This document shows positions 17,786 to 26,030 of a DNA stretch of 64,000 bases, piece after piece (the first letter of the stretch is position 1; the number at the start of each line of letters is the position of its first letter). The notes beneath the pieces were generated by a model. That model was given only the letters and a program-made list of their open reading frames with translations, had not been told where the DNA came from and made no database searches. The DNA is from Skermanella aerolata KACC 11604 (GTDB lineage: Bacteria; Pseudomonadota; Alphaproteobacteria; Azospirillales; Azospirillaceae). The stretch covers positions 1 to 64,000 of the forward strand of contig NZ_AVFK01000008.1 of NCBI RefSeq assembly GCF_000936425.1. The letters are read 5' to 3'. The position numbers and the translations under genes were made by a program.

Positions 17786-18568
17786 TCAGCGCCGCTGGTC
17801 GGACAGGTTCTCCCTGAGGATCTGGCGGACCAGCGGCAGTGCCCTGTCCCGAGGCATCCCGGCGCTCAGGCGGGGATCGTACAGCGTCCGCAGCAGAAGC
17901 CGGTCCATCGACCCGAGTTCCCGGTAGCCGATATCGTCGTCCAGCACCGTTTCCGGGTGCCCCGGCGTTTCTCCGAAGAAACCCATGCTCTGGAAGATCT
18001 CTTCCAGCAGGCAGGCGCTTACGCCGTCGGGCGGCATGACGCCCGCGTTGATGTGGATCTTCGATCCCCTGATCTCGCCGTTAACGGTGGAGGGAAGGGC
18101 GATGCAGGTAAAGGGCTCGTCCTTGACCCCGCTGGCGGGTTCGACGAAGAACGGCCAGTAGGAGGCCCGGTTGGTCACGTATACGTCGATGTCGCCGGCC
18201 CAGAGCGGGTTGTCCTCGACCGTGATCTGCTGCCCGGTCAGGTCCGCCAGATCGTCGGCAATCTGCTGGACCCGGGCGAGCCACTCGCTTCCGGCATCGC
18301 CGCGCACCGCGATGCCGATAGCGCCCGCCCACTTGGTCACCGGCCTGGCATGGCGCGTTTCGTTCGCCAGCGCACCCTGGTCGAACAGCCCGACGGCGCG
18401 GTTCAGCCACTGGGAAGGATGACCGTCGGGGTCGGGAGGTGCCTGAAGCACGATGGCGGGAAGATCGACGGAACTGCCGAGGACCGGCGCCGGAGCCAGC
18501 GGCAGGAGCAGCAGCGCGAGCAGGACTGATCGCGATGACGGTGAAGCTCCGGCGGTGTGCTGGCGCAT
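17786..18568 (-). CDS. DUF2927-type secreted protein
   Basis: 260 residues with an N-terminal signal peptide (LLALLLLPLAPAPVLG). The C-terminal block CLLEEIFQSMGFFG, the Asp-rich segment and the LLLRTLYDPRLSAGM stretch match my recollection of DUF2927 proteins of alphaproteobacteria. The CLLEE segment sits where zincin-like proteins place their active-site helix, but no full HExxH is present. ATG 18568 has AGGGAA about 5 bp upstream and starts the signal peptide; the longer frame to 18643 adds a non-signal leader. Function unknown; probably periplasmic. Confidence 0.75.
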   Translation of the reverse strand: MRQHTAGASPSSRSVLLALLLLPLAPAPVLGSSVDLPAIVLQAPPDPDGHPSQWLNRAVGLFDQGALANETRHARPVTKWAGAIGIAVRGDAGSEWLARVQQIADDLADLTGQQITVEDNPLWAGDIDVYVTNRASYWPFFVEPASGVKDEPFTCIALPSTVNGEIRGSKIHINAGVMPPDGVSACLLEEIFQSMGFFGETPGHPETVLDDDIGYRELGSMDRLLLRTLYDPRLSAGMPRDRALPLVRQILRENLSDQRR

Positions 18569-18812
18569 CGTTTCCCTGACCTCCCGCTGCCGGTTGGCAT
18601 CGACTGCTTCATGTAGAATGGGTTGCCGGACCAATGGGTCCAAGTGGCCGGGCCTTCCTTGTTTCGCGCCCCCGCGGGTATGCCGAAAATCCAGAATGCC
18701 CCTTCATGGTTTGTGGGTTAAGCTATCCAGCCGCCGGGAACGTATTCAGCCTTTGAGTCGTTCGTCGGCTGGTGAGTGAAGGACTCAACAATGCGGGTGG
18801 GATGATCCGGCA

Positions 18813-19583
18813 ATGACCGACTTCGGTTTGTTGTCACGCGGAGAGTTGCAGGCCATGGCCGATGCGGCGCGTGAAGTGCTGACCTGCCAGCGTGTTCTCA
18901 CGAAGACCGGCGACAACGTCGTGGGCGAGATTCTTCGCGGTGCCGGCACCTTCTTCGAGTGGCGGCATTACCCGCAGGGCGACATCTACGATTCGGAGCA
19001 TCACGCCCAGTATTATTACCATGCCCATCCCGAGGAAGAGCGCGTATCGGGCGAGCACGGCCACTTCCATACGTTCCTGCGGCCGCTCGGCATGCCGGCG
19101 GGAGTAGCCCCGGCTCCCGTACCCGACCTCAAGGAACCTTCGTCCGAGAACGATGCGCTGTGTCATCTGGTCGGCATTTCGATGGACAGGGCGGGACTGC
19201 CGATCCGCCTGTTCACCACCAACCGCTGGGTCACCGGGGAAACATGGTACTCGGCCGGCGACGTGGTTCGCATGCTGGACTGCTTCGTCATCGACCATGC
19301 GCGTCCTTCGTGGCCGGCCAATCGCTGGATCACCGCGCTGATGCGGATGTTCCGGCCGCAGATCGTGGAACTGCTCCATGCCCGCGACGCCGAGATCCAG
19401 CGGCGATCGGGCATGCATCCCCGCGTCAACATCTTCGAGGACCGAGACCTGGAGGTGACGTCCGAGATGCGCGTGTCGATCGAGGACCAGATCGCCCGGA
19501 TCGAGCTGGCGCTGGCCCGGGTCCGCCGGCGCGAGGCACCGGCAGAGCGAAGTTTGCTGAAAAGCAGCTCTCAAATTAACTAA
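18813..19583 (+). CDS. Conserved hypothetical protein, His/Tyr-rich (possibly DUF6969)
   Basis: 256 residues, no signal peptide or membrane segment. Residues ~60-95 hold a striking cluster of His, Tyr and Glu (SEHHAQYYYHAHPEEER, then GEHGHFHTFLR) that could bind a metal. Further on, LFTTNRWVTGETWYSA and DHARPSWPANRWI are Trp-rich blocks, and the C-terminal ~50 residues look like a charged helix. I recall similar proteins as a DUF of alphaproteobacteria but cannot confirm the number. It is followed 96 bp later by a DUF2336 gene on the same strand. Function not inferred. Confidence 0.7.
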   Translation: MTDFGLLSRGELQAMADAAREVLTCQRVLTKTGDNVVGEILRGAGTFFEWRHYPQGDIYDSEHHAQYYYHAHPEEERVSGEHGHFHTFLRPLGMPAGVAPAPVPDLKEPSSENDALCHLVGISMDRAGLPIRLFTTNRWVTGETWYSAGDVVRMLDCFVIDHARPSWPANRWITALMRMFRPQIVELLHARDAEIQRRSGMHPRVNIFEDRDLEVTSEMRVSIEDQIARIELALARVRRREAPAERSLLKSSSQIN

Positions 19584-19679
19584 AGATTAGGCATTGCAGC
19601 CGGAAAATCGACGCGAAGAGTGAGCCGGTCCTTGGGATAATTCCCATGCCGCCCGTAGCGCCGGAATACGACTGGAAAC

Positions 19680-20792
19680 ATGACCGAACACCTGACCCAA
19701 CGGGATGTCGAACGGCTGTTGGCGGATCCTTCTCCGCAGACCCGCGCCGAAATGGCCGCCAAAGTCGCGGCAAGTCTTGAAAGCGTCAGTCTGACCGAAG
19801 GCGAGCGAAAGCTTGCCGAGGGCATCGTCCGCGTCATGGCGCGCGATGCCGCCGAGCGCGTCCGTCAGGCGCTTGCCGAAAATCTCAAGTCATCGCAGAG
19901 CCTGCCGCGCGACGTCGCCTTGACGCTCGCCCGCGACGTGGAGGCGGTGGCCCTGCCGGTGCTCGGGGCATCGTCGGTCCTGACCGACGTCGATCTGATC
20001 GAACTGGTGCGCACCGGCACCGCCGCCAAGCAGACGGCCATCGCCGGGCGGCCGGAAGTCAGCGCCGAGGTCGCCGACGTGCTGGTGGAAACGGCGCCGG
20101 AGCAGGCGGTCGCCAAGCTGGTGGCCAATCCCGGCGCGAAGATCGCGCCGGAGAGCCTGGGCCGCGTGCTTGACCGCTTCGGCGACAGCCCCGCCATCCA
20201 GGAACCGCTGGTCCATCGCGACCAGTTGCCGGTGACGGTGGCCGAGCGGCTGGTGGCGCTGGTTTCCGACACCCTGCGCGACTATTTGGTGACCCATCAC
20301 GACCTGCCGGCGGGCATCGCCAGCGATCTGGTGCTGCAAAGCCGCGAGCGCGCGACGGTTTCGCTGTTCACCGACGGCCAGGACAACGCCGACGTCGAAC
20401 GGCTGGTCGAGCATCTGCGCCGCAACGGCCGCCTGACGCCGTCGCTGATGCTCCGGGCGCTTTGCATGGGCGACGTGGCGATCCTGGAAGCGAGCCTGTC
20501 GCTGCTGGCCAAGGTGCCGCTGACCAACGCCCGTCTGCTGATCCACGATGCCGGGCGGCTGGGCTTGAAGTCGCTTTACGAGCGCGCCGGCCTGCCGACC
20601 CGCCTGCTGCCAGCCTTCCGGGTAGCGGTCGATGTCTCGCACGAAACGCTGCTAGACGGCGAACCCGGCGACCTCGACCGCCATCGCCGCAAGATGATCG
20701 AGCGGATCCTGACCCAGTACGAGGATCTGTCCTCGGATGACCTGGATTACCTGCTCAACAAGCTGGGCGACCTGGTCGAGCCGGCGGACTGA
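19680..20792 (+). CDS. DUF2336 domain-containing protein
   Basis: 370 residues, soluble and almost entirely helical, with HEAT-like repeats of the form LLADPSPQTRAEMAAKVA and LVANPGAKI. This fits DUF2336, a family largely restricted to alphaproteobacteria, often near signalling or cell-cycle genes. The C-terminus has a conserved-looking acidic helix (YEDLSSDDLDYLLNKL). No enzymatic motif is seen; a scaffold or regulator is the safest inference. It converges with the PuuR-like regulator (18 bp gap). Confidence 0.82.
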   Translation: MTEHLTQRDVERLLADPSPQTRAEMAAKVAASLESVSLTEGERKLAEGIVRVMARDAAERVRQALAENLKSSQSLPRDVALTLARDVEAVALPVLGASSVLTDVDLIELVRTGTAAKQTAIAGRPEVSAEVADVLVETAPEQAVAKLVANPGAKIAPESLGRVLDRFGDSPAIQEPLVHRDQLPVTVAERLVALVSDTLRDYLVTHHDLPAGIASDLVLQSRERATVSLFTDGQDNADVERLVEHLRRNGRLTPSLMLRALCMGDVAILEASLSLLAKVPLTNARLLIHDAGRLGLKSLYERAGLPTRLLPAFRVAVDVSHETLLDGEPGDLDRHRRKMIERILTQYEDLSSDDLDYLLNKLGDLVEPAD

Positions 20793-20810
20793 GGAAACCG
20801 TCCGCCGCCG

Positions 20811-21359
20811 CTAGAAGCTGGGCGGCGTACAGGCGCTGACGACTTCGCAGATTTCCTCGCCGACGGTGCGGAAACGATGGGGCAGGCGGCTGTTGAAGTA
20901 ATAGGCGTCTCCCGGCCCCAAGATGCGGCGCTGGTCTCCCACCGTCACCTCCAGCCGGCCGCGCAAAACAACGCCGCCTTCCTCCGCCGCATGGCGCAGC
21001 ATGTTCTGACCGGTGTCCGCCCCTGGCTGATACTGCTCATGCAGGATCTGGAGCGCCCGCGCTTCCGGGTCGCGGCCGACCTGGGCATAACGGATCGCTC
21101 CATCGCTGATGACGGTCAGGTCTTCGGCGCGGAAGAACACCTGCTCGCGCGGCGCCTGTTCCATCGAGAAGAAATCGGCAAGGCTCATGGGGATGCCGTC
21201 GAGCACTTTCTTGAGCGAGCCGACCGAGGGGCTCGACCTGTTCTGCTCGATCAACGAGACGGATGCATTGCTGACGCCGGCCCGCTTCGCCAGTTCACGC
21301 TGCGACAGCCCGTGCATCTCGCGGATTGCCCGGAGCCGGGCGCCGACATCGAACTCCAT
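20811..21359 (-). CDS. XRE-family regulator with cupin domain (PuuR-like)
   Basis: 182 residues. The N-terminal XRE helix-turn-helix (about 7-60, LSQRELAKRAGVSNASVSLIEQ) is joined to a C-terminal cupin (about 110-180, GGVVLRGRLEVTVGDQ, GDAYYFNSRLPHRF). This layout is that of PuuR, the repressor of putrescine utilisation in E. coli, and of related polyamine or amino acid regulators. It diverges from the omega-amino acid transaminase gene, and an operator-like palindrome lies 28 bp upstream of its start. Autoregulation and control of the transaminase are likely; the effector (putrescine or another amine) is inference. Confidence 0.88.
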   Translation of the reverse strand: MEFDVGARLRAIREMHGLSQRELAKRAGVSNASVSLIEQNRSSPSVGSLKKVLDGIPMSLADFFSMEQAPREQVFFRAEDLTVISDGAIRYAQVGRDPEARALQILHEQYQPGADTGQNMLRHAAEEGGVVLRGRLEVTVGDQRRILGPGDAYYFNSRLPHRFRTVGEEICEVVSACTPPSF

Positions 21360-21386
21360 GGGATTCTACCCGCGAACCACTGTTAA

Positions 21387-21410
21387 ACCTGTTGAATATA
21401 TTGAACAGGT
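21387..21410. promoter_or_regulatory. Operator-like palindrome between puuR-like regulator and transaminase
   Basis: A 24-bp near-perfect palindrome has outer arms ACCTGTT and AACAGGT around the self-complementary core AATATATT; the only mismatches are two single G positions flanking the core. It sits in the 214-bp divergent spacer, next to the regulator start, where a PuuR-like dimer would be expected to bind. Confidence 0.6.
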
Positions 21411-21573
21411 AAGTGGCTTTCGCGCAAGGCACCTTATTGTCTCATTTTGCGGCTGCAAGGCCCTTGTCGATTTTCTTGAGCGTGGCTTAGGCTGCTGGCA
21501 ACGAGACGAACAGACAGAGCTGTCCGTTCGTGCCAACCCGCCATAATCCTCGACCAGTGAAGGAGAGCCCGTC

Positions 21574-22902
21574 ATGGACGGCATCATGACCAGTCAGCCG
21601 AACAACCTCGAAGCTTTCTGGATGCCGTTCACGATGAACAGGCAATTCAAGAAGGCGCCGCGCATGCTGGTGTCGGCCGAGGGGATGTACTACACGGCGC
21701 AGGACGGCCGGAAGATCCTGGACGGTGCGGCGGGCCTGTGGTGCGTCAATGCCGGCCACCGCCGTCCCAAGATCGTCGAGGCTGTTCAGAAACAGGTCTT
21801 CGAGCTCGATTACGCACCGGCCTTCCAGATGGGGCATCCAGCGGCGTTCGAACTGGCATCGCGCCTGATCAACCTGATGCCCGGCGACCTCGACCACGTC
21901 TTCTTCACCAACTCCGGATCGGAGTCGGTCGATACCGCGCTGAAGATCGCGCTGGCGTATCAGCGCGCCAGGGGCGAAGGCACCCGGCAGCGGTTGATCG
22001 GCCGTGAGCGCGGCTATCACGGTGTCGGTTTTGGCGGCATCTCGGTCGGCGGCATCGTGTCCAACCGCAAGTTCTTCGGCAGCCTGCTCAACGGCGTCGA
22101 TCACATGCCGCACACCCACGACAAGGCACACCAGGCCTTCAGCCGGGGCCAGCCGGAATGGGGCGGCCATCTGGCCGACGAACTGGAGCGCATCGTCACG
22201 CTGCACGACGCCTCCAACATCGCCGCCGTGATCGTCGAGCCGGTTGCGGGCTCGACCGGCGTGCTGATCCCGCCGCAGGGCTACCTTCAGCGGCTGCGCG
22301 AGATCTGCGACAAGCACGGTATCCTGCTGATCTTCGACGAGGTCATCACCGGCTTCGGTCGCCTGGGCGCCGGCTTCGCCACCGATTACTTCGGCGTGAT
22401 GCCCGACATCGTCTGCACGGCCAAGGGCATCACCAACGGGACCATTCCGATGGGCGGCGTCTTTGTCCGCAAGCACATCTACGACGCCTTCATGACCGGC
22501 TCCGAAGGCGCCATCGAGCTGTTCCACGGCTACACCTATTCCGGTCACCCGGTCGCCTGTGCGGCGGCACTCGCCACGCTGGACACCTATCAGGAAGACG
22601 GACTGTTCCAGCGCGCCGCCGATCTGGCGCCGTACTGGGAAGACGCGGTCCATAGCCTGAAGGACGCCCGCCACGTCATCGACCTGCGCAACCTGGGTCT
22701 GATCGCCGGCATTGAACTCGAGCCGCTGCCCGGCCAGCCGACCAAGCGGGCGTTCGAAGCCTTCCTGAAGTGCTTCGAGGCCGGCGTGATGGTCCGCACA
22801 ACCGGCGACATCATCGCCCTGTCGCCGCCGCTGATCATCGAGAAGGCCGAGATCGACCGGATCTTCACGACCATTCGGGAAGTCCTGGCGACGATCGAGT
22901 AG
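21574..22902 (+). CDS. Omega-amino acid:pyruvate / putrescine-type aminotransferase
   Basis: 442 residues, class III PLP aminotransferase. The PLP lysine is in CTAKGITNG (Lys284), with the cofactor motif IFDEVITGFGRLG and the N-terminal WMPFT and AAGLWCVNAGH blocks characteristic of beta-alanine:pyruvate or omega-amino acid transaminases. Close relatives also act on putrescine (SpuC) and taurine. Divergence from a PuuR-like regulator and the presence of PuuB- and PuuA-like genes within 7 kb suggest a role in polyamine or omega-amine degradation. An internal ATG (MTSQPNN) four codons in is a possible start. Confidence 0.92.
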   Translation: MDGIMTSQPNNLEAFWMPFTMNRQFKKAPRMLVSAEGMYYTAQDGRKILDGAAGLWCVNAGHRRPKIVEAVQKQVFELDYAPAFQMGHPAAFELASRLINLMPGDLDHVFFTNSGSESVDTALKIALAYQRARGEGTRQRLIGRERGYHGVGFGGISVGGIVSNRKFFGSLLNGVDHMPHTHDKAHQAFSRGQPEWGGHLADELERIVTLHDASNIAAVIVEPVAGSTGVLIPPQGYLQRLREICDKHGILLIFDEVITGFGRLGAGFATDYFGVMPDIVCTAKGITNGTIPMGGVFVRKHIYDAFMTGSEGAIELFHGYTYSGHPVACAAALATLDTYQEDGLFQRAADLAPYWEDAVHSLKDARHVIDLRNLGLIAGIELEPLPGQPTKRAFEAFLKCFEAGVMVRTTGDIIALSPPLIIEKAEIDRIFTTIREVLATIE

Positions 22903-22915
22903 AGGCCGGGCGATA

Positions 22916-22943
22916 GTGATGTTGGGCCGTGGCCCGACATCAC
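22916..22943. repeat. REP-like single palindrome (A/B hybrid)
   Basis: A 28-bp palindrome with GTGATGTTGGGCC and GGCCCGACATCAC arms and a single G:T-type mismatch. The left half matches family A (GTTGGGCC) and the right half family B (CCCGACATC). It lies between the convergent 3' ends of the transaminase and the HExxH protein. Confidence 0.6.
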
Positions 22944-22958
22944 TTCGTCAACGCAGAC

Positions 22959-23729
22959 TTATGGCTGCTCCAGGTTGGTGCAAAGACGGGGCTCGGACGC
23001 GCACAGGACGGGCTTGGAATTGCCGAGCTTGCCATGGGCGCAGACATCGCCCGTACGGGAATACTCCTCCCTCGAGTCGTGTCTGTCATGCAATCTGTCG
23101 CGTTCGCTCAGCATATCGCCGGAGACACGGTCGAGATGCTGACGGATCGTCCGAGCCATCCGCTCGCCGATCCGCTCCACATCGGACTCGCGTTTGGCGA
23201 CCTGGGAGCCGGCCTGCTTCACCGCGAACTCGATCTTGCGCTGGATGATCGGCGTGAAGCGGTCCAGCACGTCCTGGTCGATCCTGTAATGCAGGACCTC
23301 GTGCTGCCAGACCGATTCGCGGATGCAGTCGTCGTCTTCCAACTCGCTCCCGACATAGATCTTCGGGTCGGTCAGCGTGATCGTGACATCCACCGCCTCG
23401 ATCGAGACGCACAATTCCCGTCCGTCGCTTGTCCAACGGTAGCGTGACTGCTGGGCGACAGTGAAGGCCCCGACATAGAGGCCGGCGGGATGGGCGCCGG
23501 GCTTCTTGAACAGGCGGGTCAATTCGCTGTAGGTGCGCTCTTCCCGGGTCAGCGGCGCGTTCTGCGCTATTTTCAGCGAAACGGTCGCGTCAGGCGGGCG
23601 GGTCTGGCAGGTCTGCGCGGATGCCGGAGCCGCGAGCGGGAACGTCAGGATGAACAGCCCCAGGGCTGCCGATACGATCGACCTATTGGACACGGGCGGG
23701 CGCGCTGCTGTGATGACTGATCTCATCAT
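22959..23729 (-). CDS. Secreted DUF922-like protein with HExxH motif
   Basis: 256 residues with a signal peptide (cleavage near ASAQT). The motif WQHEVLHYRID (His143, Glu144, His147) is an HExxH zinc-metalloprotease signature, and the surrounding pattern resembles DUF922, which is often described as a secreted Zn-dependent protease domain. The C-terminal ~50 residues contain several Cys. Whether it is an active peptidase is inference. Two adjacent ATGs (23729, 23726) are possible starts. An 11-bp inverted repeat flanks this start. It converges with the transaminase. Confidence 0.75.
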   Translation of the reverse strand: MMRSVITAARPPVSNRSIVSAALGLFILTFPLAAPASAQTCQTRPPDATVSLKIAQNAPLTREERTYSELTRLFKKPGAHPAGLYVGAFTVAQQSRYRWTSDGRELCVSIEAVDVTITLTDPKIYVGSELEDDDCIRESVWQHEVLHYRIDQDVLDRFTPIIQRKIEFAVKQAGSQVAKRESDVERIGERMARTIRQHLDRVSGDMLSERDRLHDRHDSREEYSRTGDVCAHGKLGNSKPVLCASEPRLCTNLEQP

Positions 23730-23740
23730 TCATCACAGCA
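23706..23740 (-). promoter_or_regulatory. 11-bp inverted repeat enclosing the start codon of the HExxH gene
   Basis: Arms TGCTGTGATGA (23706-23716) and TCATCACAGCA (23730-23740) are perfect inverted copies around 13 bp that contain the ATGATG start. In RNA the hairpin would bury the start region; as DNA it could be an operator. Confidence 0.45.
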
Positions 23741-23796
23741 AATGCGGCAATTTTCCAATCCTTTCGAGTTAACTCCCGGCCCGAGACCTGCTCATG

Positions 23797-25074
23797 TCAC
23801 AGCAGGTCGCGCAGCCTGAACCATGCCATCGCCAGCACGAGCAGCGGTGTGCGGGCAGCGCCGCCGGGGAAGCTGGCGTGGGGCAGGCGGGCGAATACGT
23901 CGAACCGCTCGGCGGTCCCGCCGACCGCTTCCGCGATCAGCTTGCCCGCCAGCCCGGTCAGGGCGACGCCGTGGCCCGAATAACCGTGGGCGAAGAAGAC
24001 GTTGTCCCCGAGTCGCCCGAAATGGGGTGTCCGGTTCATGGTGATGGCGACGTTGCCGCCCCAGCAATGATCGATCCGCGTGTCCGCAAGTTGCGGAAAG
24101 TAGCGCAGCATCGTCTTGCGGAGAAGCCGCTTCAGGTCCGGCCGGTCGAGCGCCGAATAGCTGACGCCACCTCCGAACAGCAGGCGGTGATCGGGCGAGC
24201 GGCGGTAGTAGTTGAGGACGAAGTTGACGTCCGCGACGGCGTGGCCGCAGGGAATCAACTCGGCCGCGCGCTTCTCGCCCAAGGGTTCCGTCGCGATCAT
24301 GTATGTCGCGACCGGCATGATCTTGGCCGCCAGTTCGGGGGCGAGGCGGCCCAGATAGGCGTTGCCGGCCAGCACCATGTACCGGGCGCGGACCACGCCG
24401 GCAGCGGTATGAGCCGCGGGGGAGGCTCCGGTTTCGATCCTCAGCACACGCGAGCCTTCGAAGATCCGGGCGCCGGCTTCCGCCGCGGCGGACCCCAGGC
24501 CGATCGCATAGTTGAGCGGGTGAAGCTGTCCGCTGCCGCCGTCGAACAGGCCGCCGACATAGGCGTCGGATGCGACCATGGACCTGATCTCCGCCCGGTC
24601 GAGTGGTCGCGCTTCCCCATAGCCATAGTCGTTGCGCCATTCCGACTCCATCTCACGGAGGCCGGTCATCTGGCGCTGCTTGAGGGCGGCCATCACGTAG
24701 CCCCAGCGCAGATCGCAGTCGATCCTATGCCGGGCTACCCGGTCGCGCAGGATGGTCTTGGACTCTTCGCCCAGTTCCCACAGCAAGCGCGCATCGTCCT
24801 TGCCGACCCAGCCGGCCATGGTGCCCATCGGCGGGTTGTAGGCGGTGACGATCTGGCCGCCGTTGCGGCCCGAGGCTCCCCAGCCGATCTTCTCCGCTTC
24901 CAGCACGACGACGTCATAACCCCGCTCCGCAAGGTTCAGGGCGGTCGAAAGCCCGGTATAGCCGCCGCCGACCACGCAGACGTCGCACCGGATCTCGCCG
25001 TCGAGTTCCGGATGGTCGGGCTGGGGCAGGGCGGTGTCGGCGTACCAGGAACGGGGGTGCAGCCTGCCGGCCAC
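23797..25074 (-). CDS. FAD-dependent amine oxidase (PuuB / DAO family)
   Basis: 425 residues. The dinucleotide-binding motif CVVGGGYTGLSTALNLAERG (from residue 34) and the GWGASGRNGGQIV stretch are typical of the DAO family and especially of gamma-glutamylputrescine oxidase PuuB. In the Puu pathway it oxidises gamma-glutamylputrescine to the aldehyde. Supporting context: a PuuR-like regulator and transaminase upstream in coordinate, and a PuuA-like ligase at 27835. The start is GTG, directly adjoining the TAA of the PAP2 gene with AGGGGA upstream, so the two are probably cotranscribed. Other DAO substrates such as glycine or sarcosine are possible. Confidence 0.85.
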   Translation of the reverse strand: MAGRLHPRSWYADTALPQPDHPELDGEIRCDVCVVGGGYTGLSTALNLAERGYDVVVLEAEKIGWGASGRNGGQIVTAYNPPMGTMAGWVGKDDARLLWELGEESKTILRDRVARHRIDCDLRWGYVMAALKQRQMTGLREMESEWRNDYGYGEARPLDRAEIRSMVASDAYVGGLFDGGSGQLHPLNYAIGLGSAAAEAGARIFEGSRVLRIETGASPAAHTAAGVVRARYMVLAGNAYLGRLAPELAAKIMPVATYMIATEPLGEKRAAELIPCGHAVADVNFVLNYYRRSPDHRLLFGGGVSYSALDRPDLKRLLRKTMLRYFPQLADTRIDHCWGGNVAITMNRTPHFGRLGDNVFFAHGYSGHGVALTGLAGKLIAEAVGGTAERFDVFARLPHASFPGGAARTPLLVLAMAWFRLRDLL

Positions 25075-25902
25075 TTAAGGTCGTCCCCTGCCGCAAGAGG
25101 TGGGACTGCGGCAGCCAAGGATCGGCCAGCGGCTGTCGCACCACGGCGTACATCTCCGCCAGAATACAAGAGTCTGCGCCGATCCGAACATCGCGGCGTG
25201 GAGCCCGGCTATGGTCAAGGTCATGAAAACTCCGGCATAGATCACGTCGTTGAAGAAATGGGCTCCCATCGCGATCCTGAGAAGCCCCGCTCCCAGTCCG
25301 GCAGCCATGCCCGCCATGAGCAGCGGTCCCGAAAAGCGGCGCGCCACGACATAGGCCACGATCTGGAGATAGAAACCCATGGCGGCATCGCCGGCCACGA
25401 AGGAGCAGTTCTTCTCGCATTGATTGCTGAACACCATCGGCGGGCTGTAATATTGACGCCCGCCGAATTCCTCGACCTGAACAGGCCGCGCCCGGTTCCA
25501 CATGTCCTTCAGCACGACGTTCGCAACCAGTCCCGGCCCAAGCACCAGTCCCAGGAACAGGAAGGCCCAACTCTTCGGCCCGAGCCGCAGCAGTGTCCCA
25601 GCGGTCTTCGACCGAACGGTGCGGATGGCGGTATGGAGAAATGCCAGCAAGGTGACGGTGCCGATAATGCGCGCCGTTATCTGGATCGCGCTATGCAGGA
25701 ACTCCGGTACCGGCTGGTTGCGCCACATGAAGCCCGCGGCAGGATCGAAGAAAAGCATGGAAACGTTGAGGTCGATCGCTGGGACCAGTACCAGCACGAT
25801 CAGGATCGCCAGCCCTATCTGAATGCTCCGCCGCACCCGCGACGTCCTGAAGGCCGCCAGACCGCTGTTGTCGGAGGTCCGCTTGTCAGGTGCCATCGGC
25901 AT
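25075..25902 (-). CDS. PAP2-family membrane phosphatase with altered PSGH motif
   Basis: About 275 residues with roughly six hydrophobic segments. The KX6RP motif is K132-DMWNRA-RP, and the RX5HX3D part of motif 3 is R209-IAMGA-H215-FFN-D219. Motif 2, normally PSGH, reads VAGD (169-172, in CSFVAGDAAMGF), so the expected His is Asp. Similar acidic versions occur in some LpxE-like lipid phosphatases as far as I recall. It may dephosphorylate lipid A, undecaprenyl-PP or phosphatidate in the periplasmic leaflet. The frame is open to 26220 but overlaps the upstream gene; the likely start is 25902 (25929 and 25896 are alternatives). Confidence 0.78.
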   Translation of the reverse strand: MPMAPDKRTSDNSGLAAFRTSRVRRSIQIGLAILIVLVLVPAIDLNVSMLFFDPAAGFMWRNQPVPEFLHSAIQITARIIGTVTLLAFLHTAIRTVRSKTAGTLLRLGPKSWAFLFLGLVLGPGLVANVVLKDMWNRARPVQVEEFGGRQYYSPPMVFSNQCEKNCSFVAGDAAMGFYLQIVAYVVARRFSGPLLMAGMAAGLGAGLLRIAMGAHFFNDVIYAGVFMTLTIAGLHAAMFGSAQTLVFWRRCTPWCDSRWPILGCRSPTSCGRGRP

Positions 25903-26030
25903 AGATCCAGATCCGTTCCACTCGTGCATATGACTATGCCGTATGGAGTAAACCTGGAAGGCCTTTTCGGTGTCGAGACTTCCTTCGAGCCGCGGAAAAA
26001 TTCCGCGGCCCGTCTCTCCGTATTTTCGGA

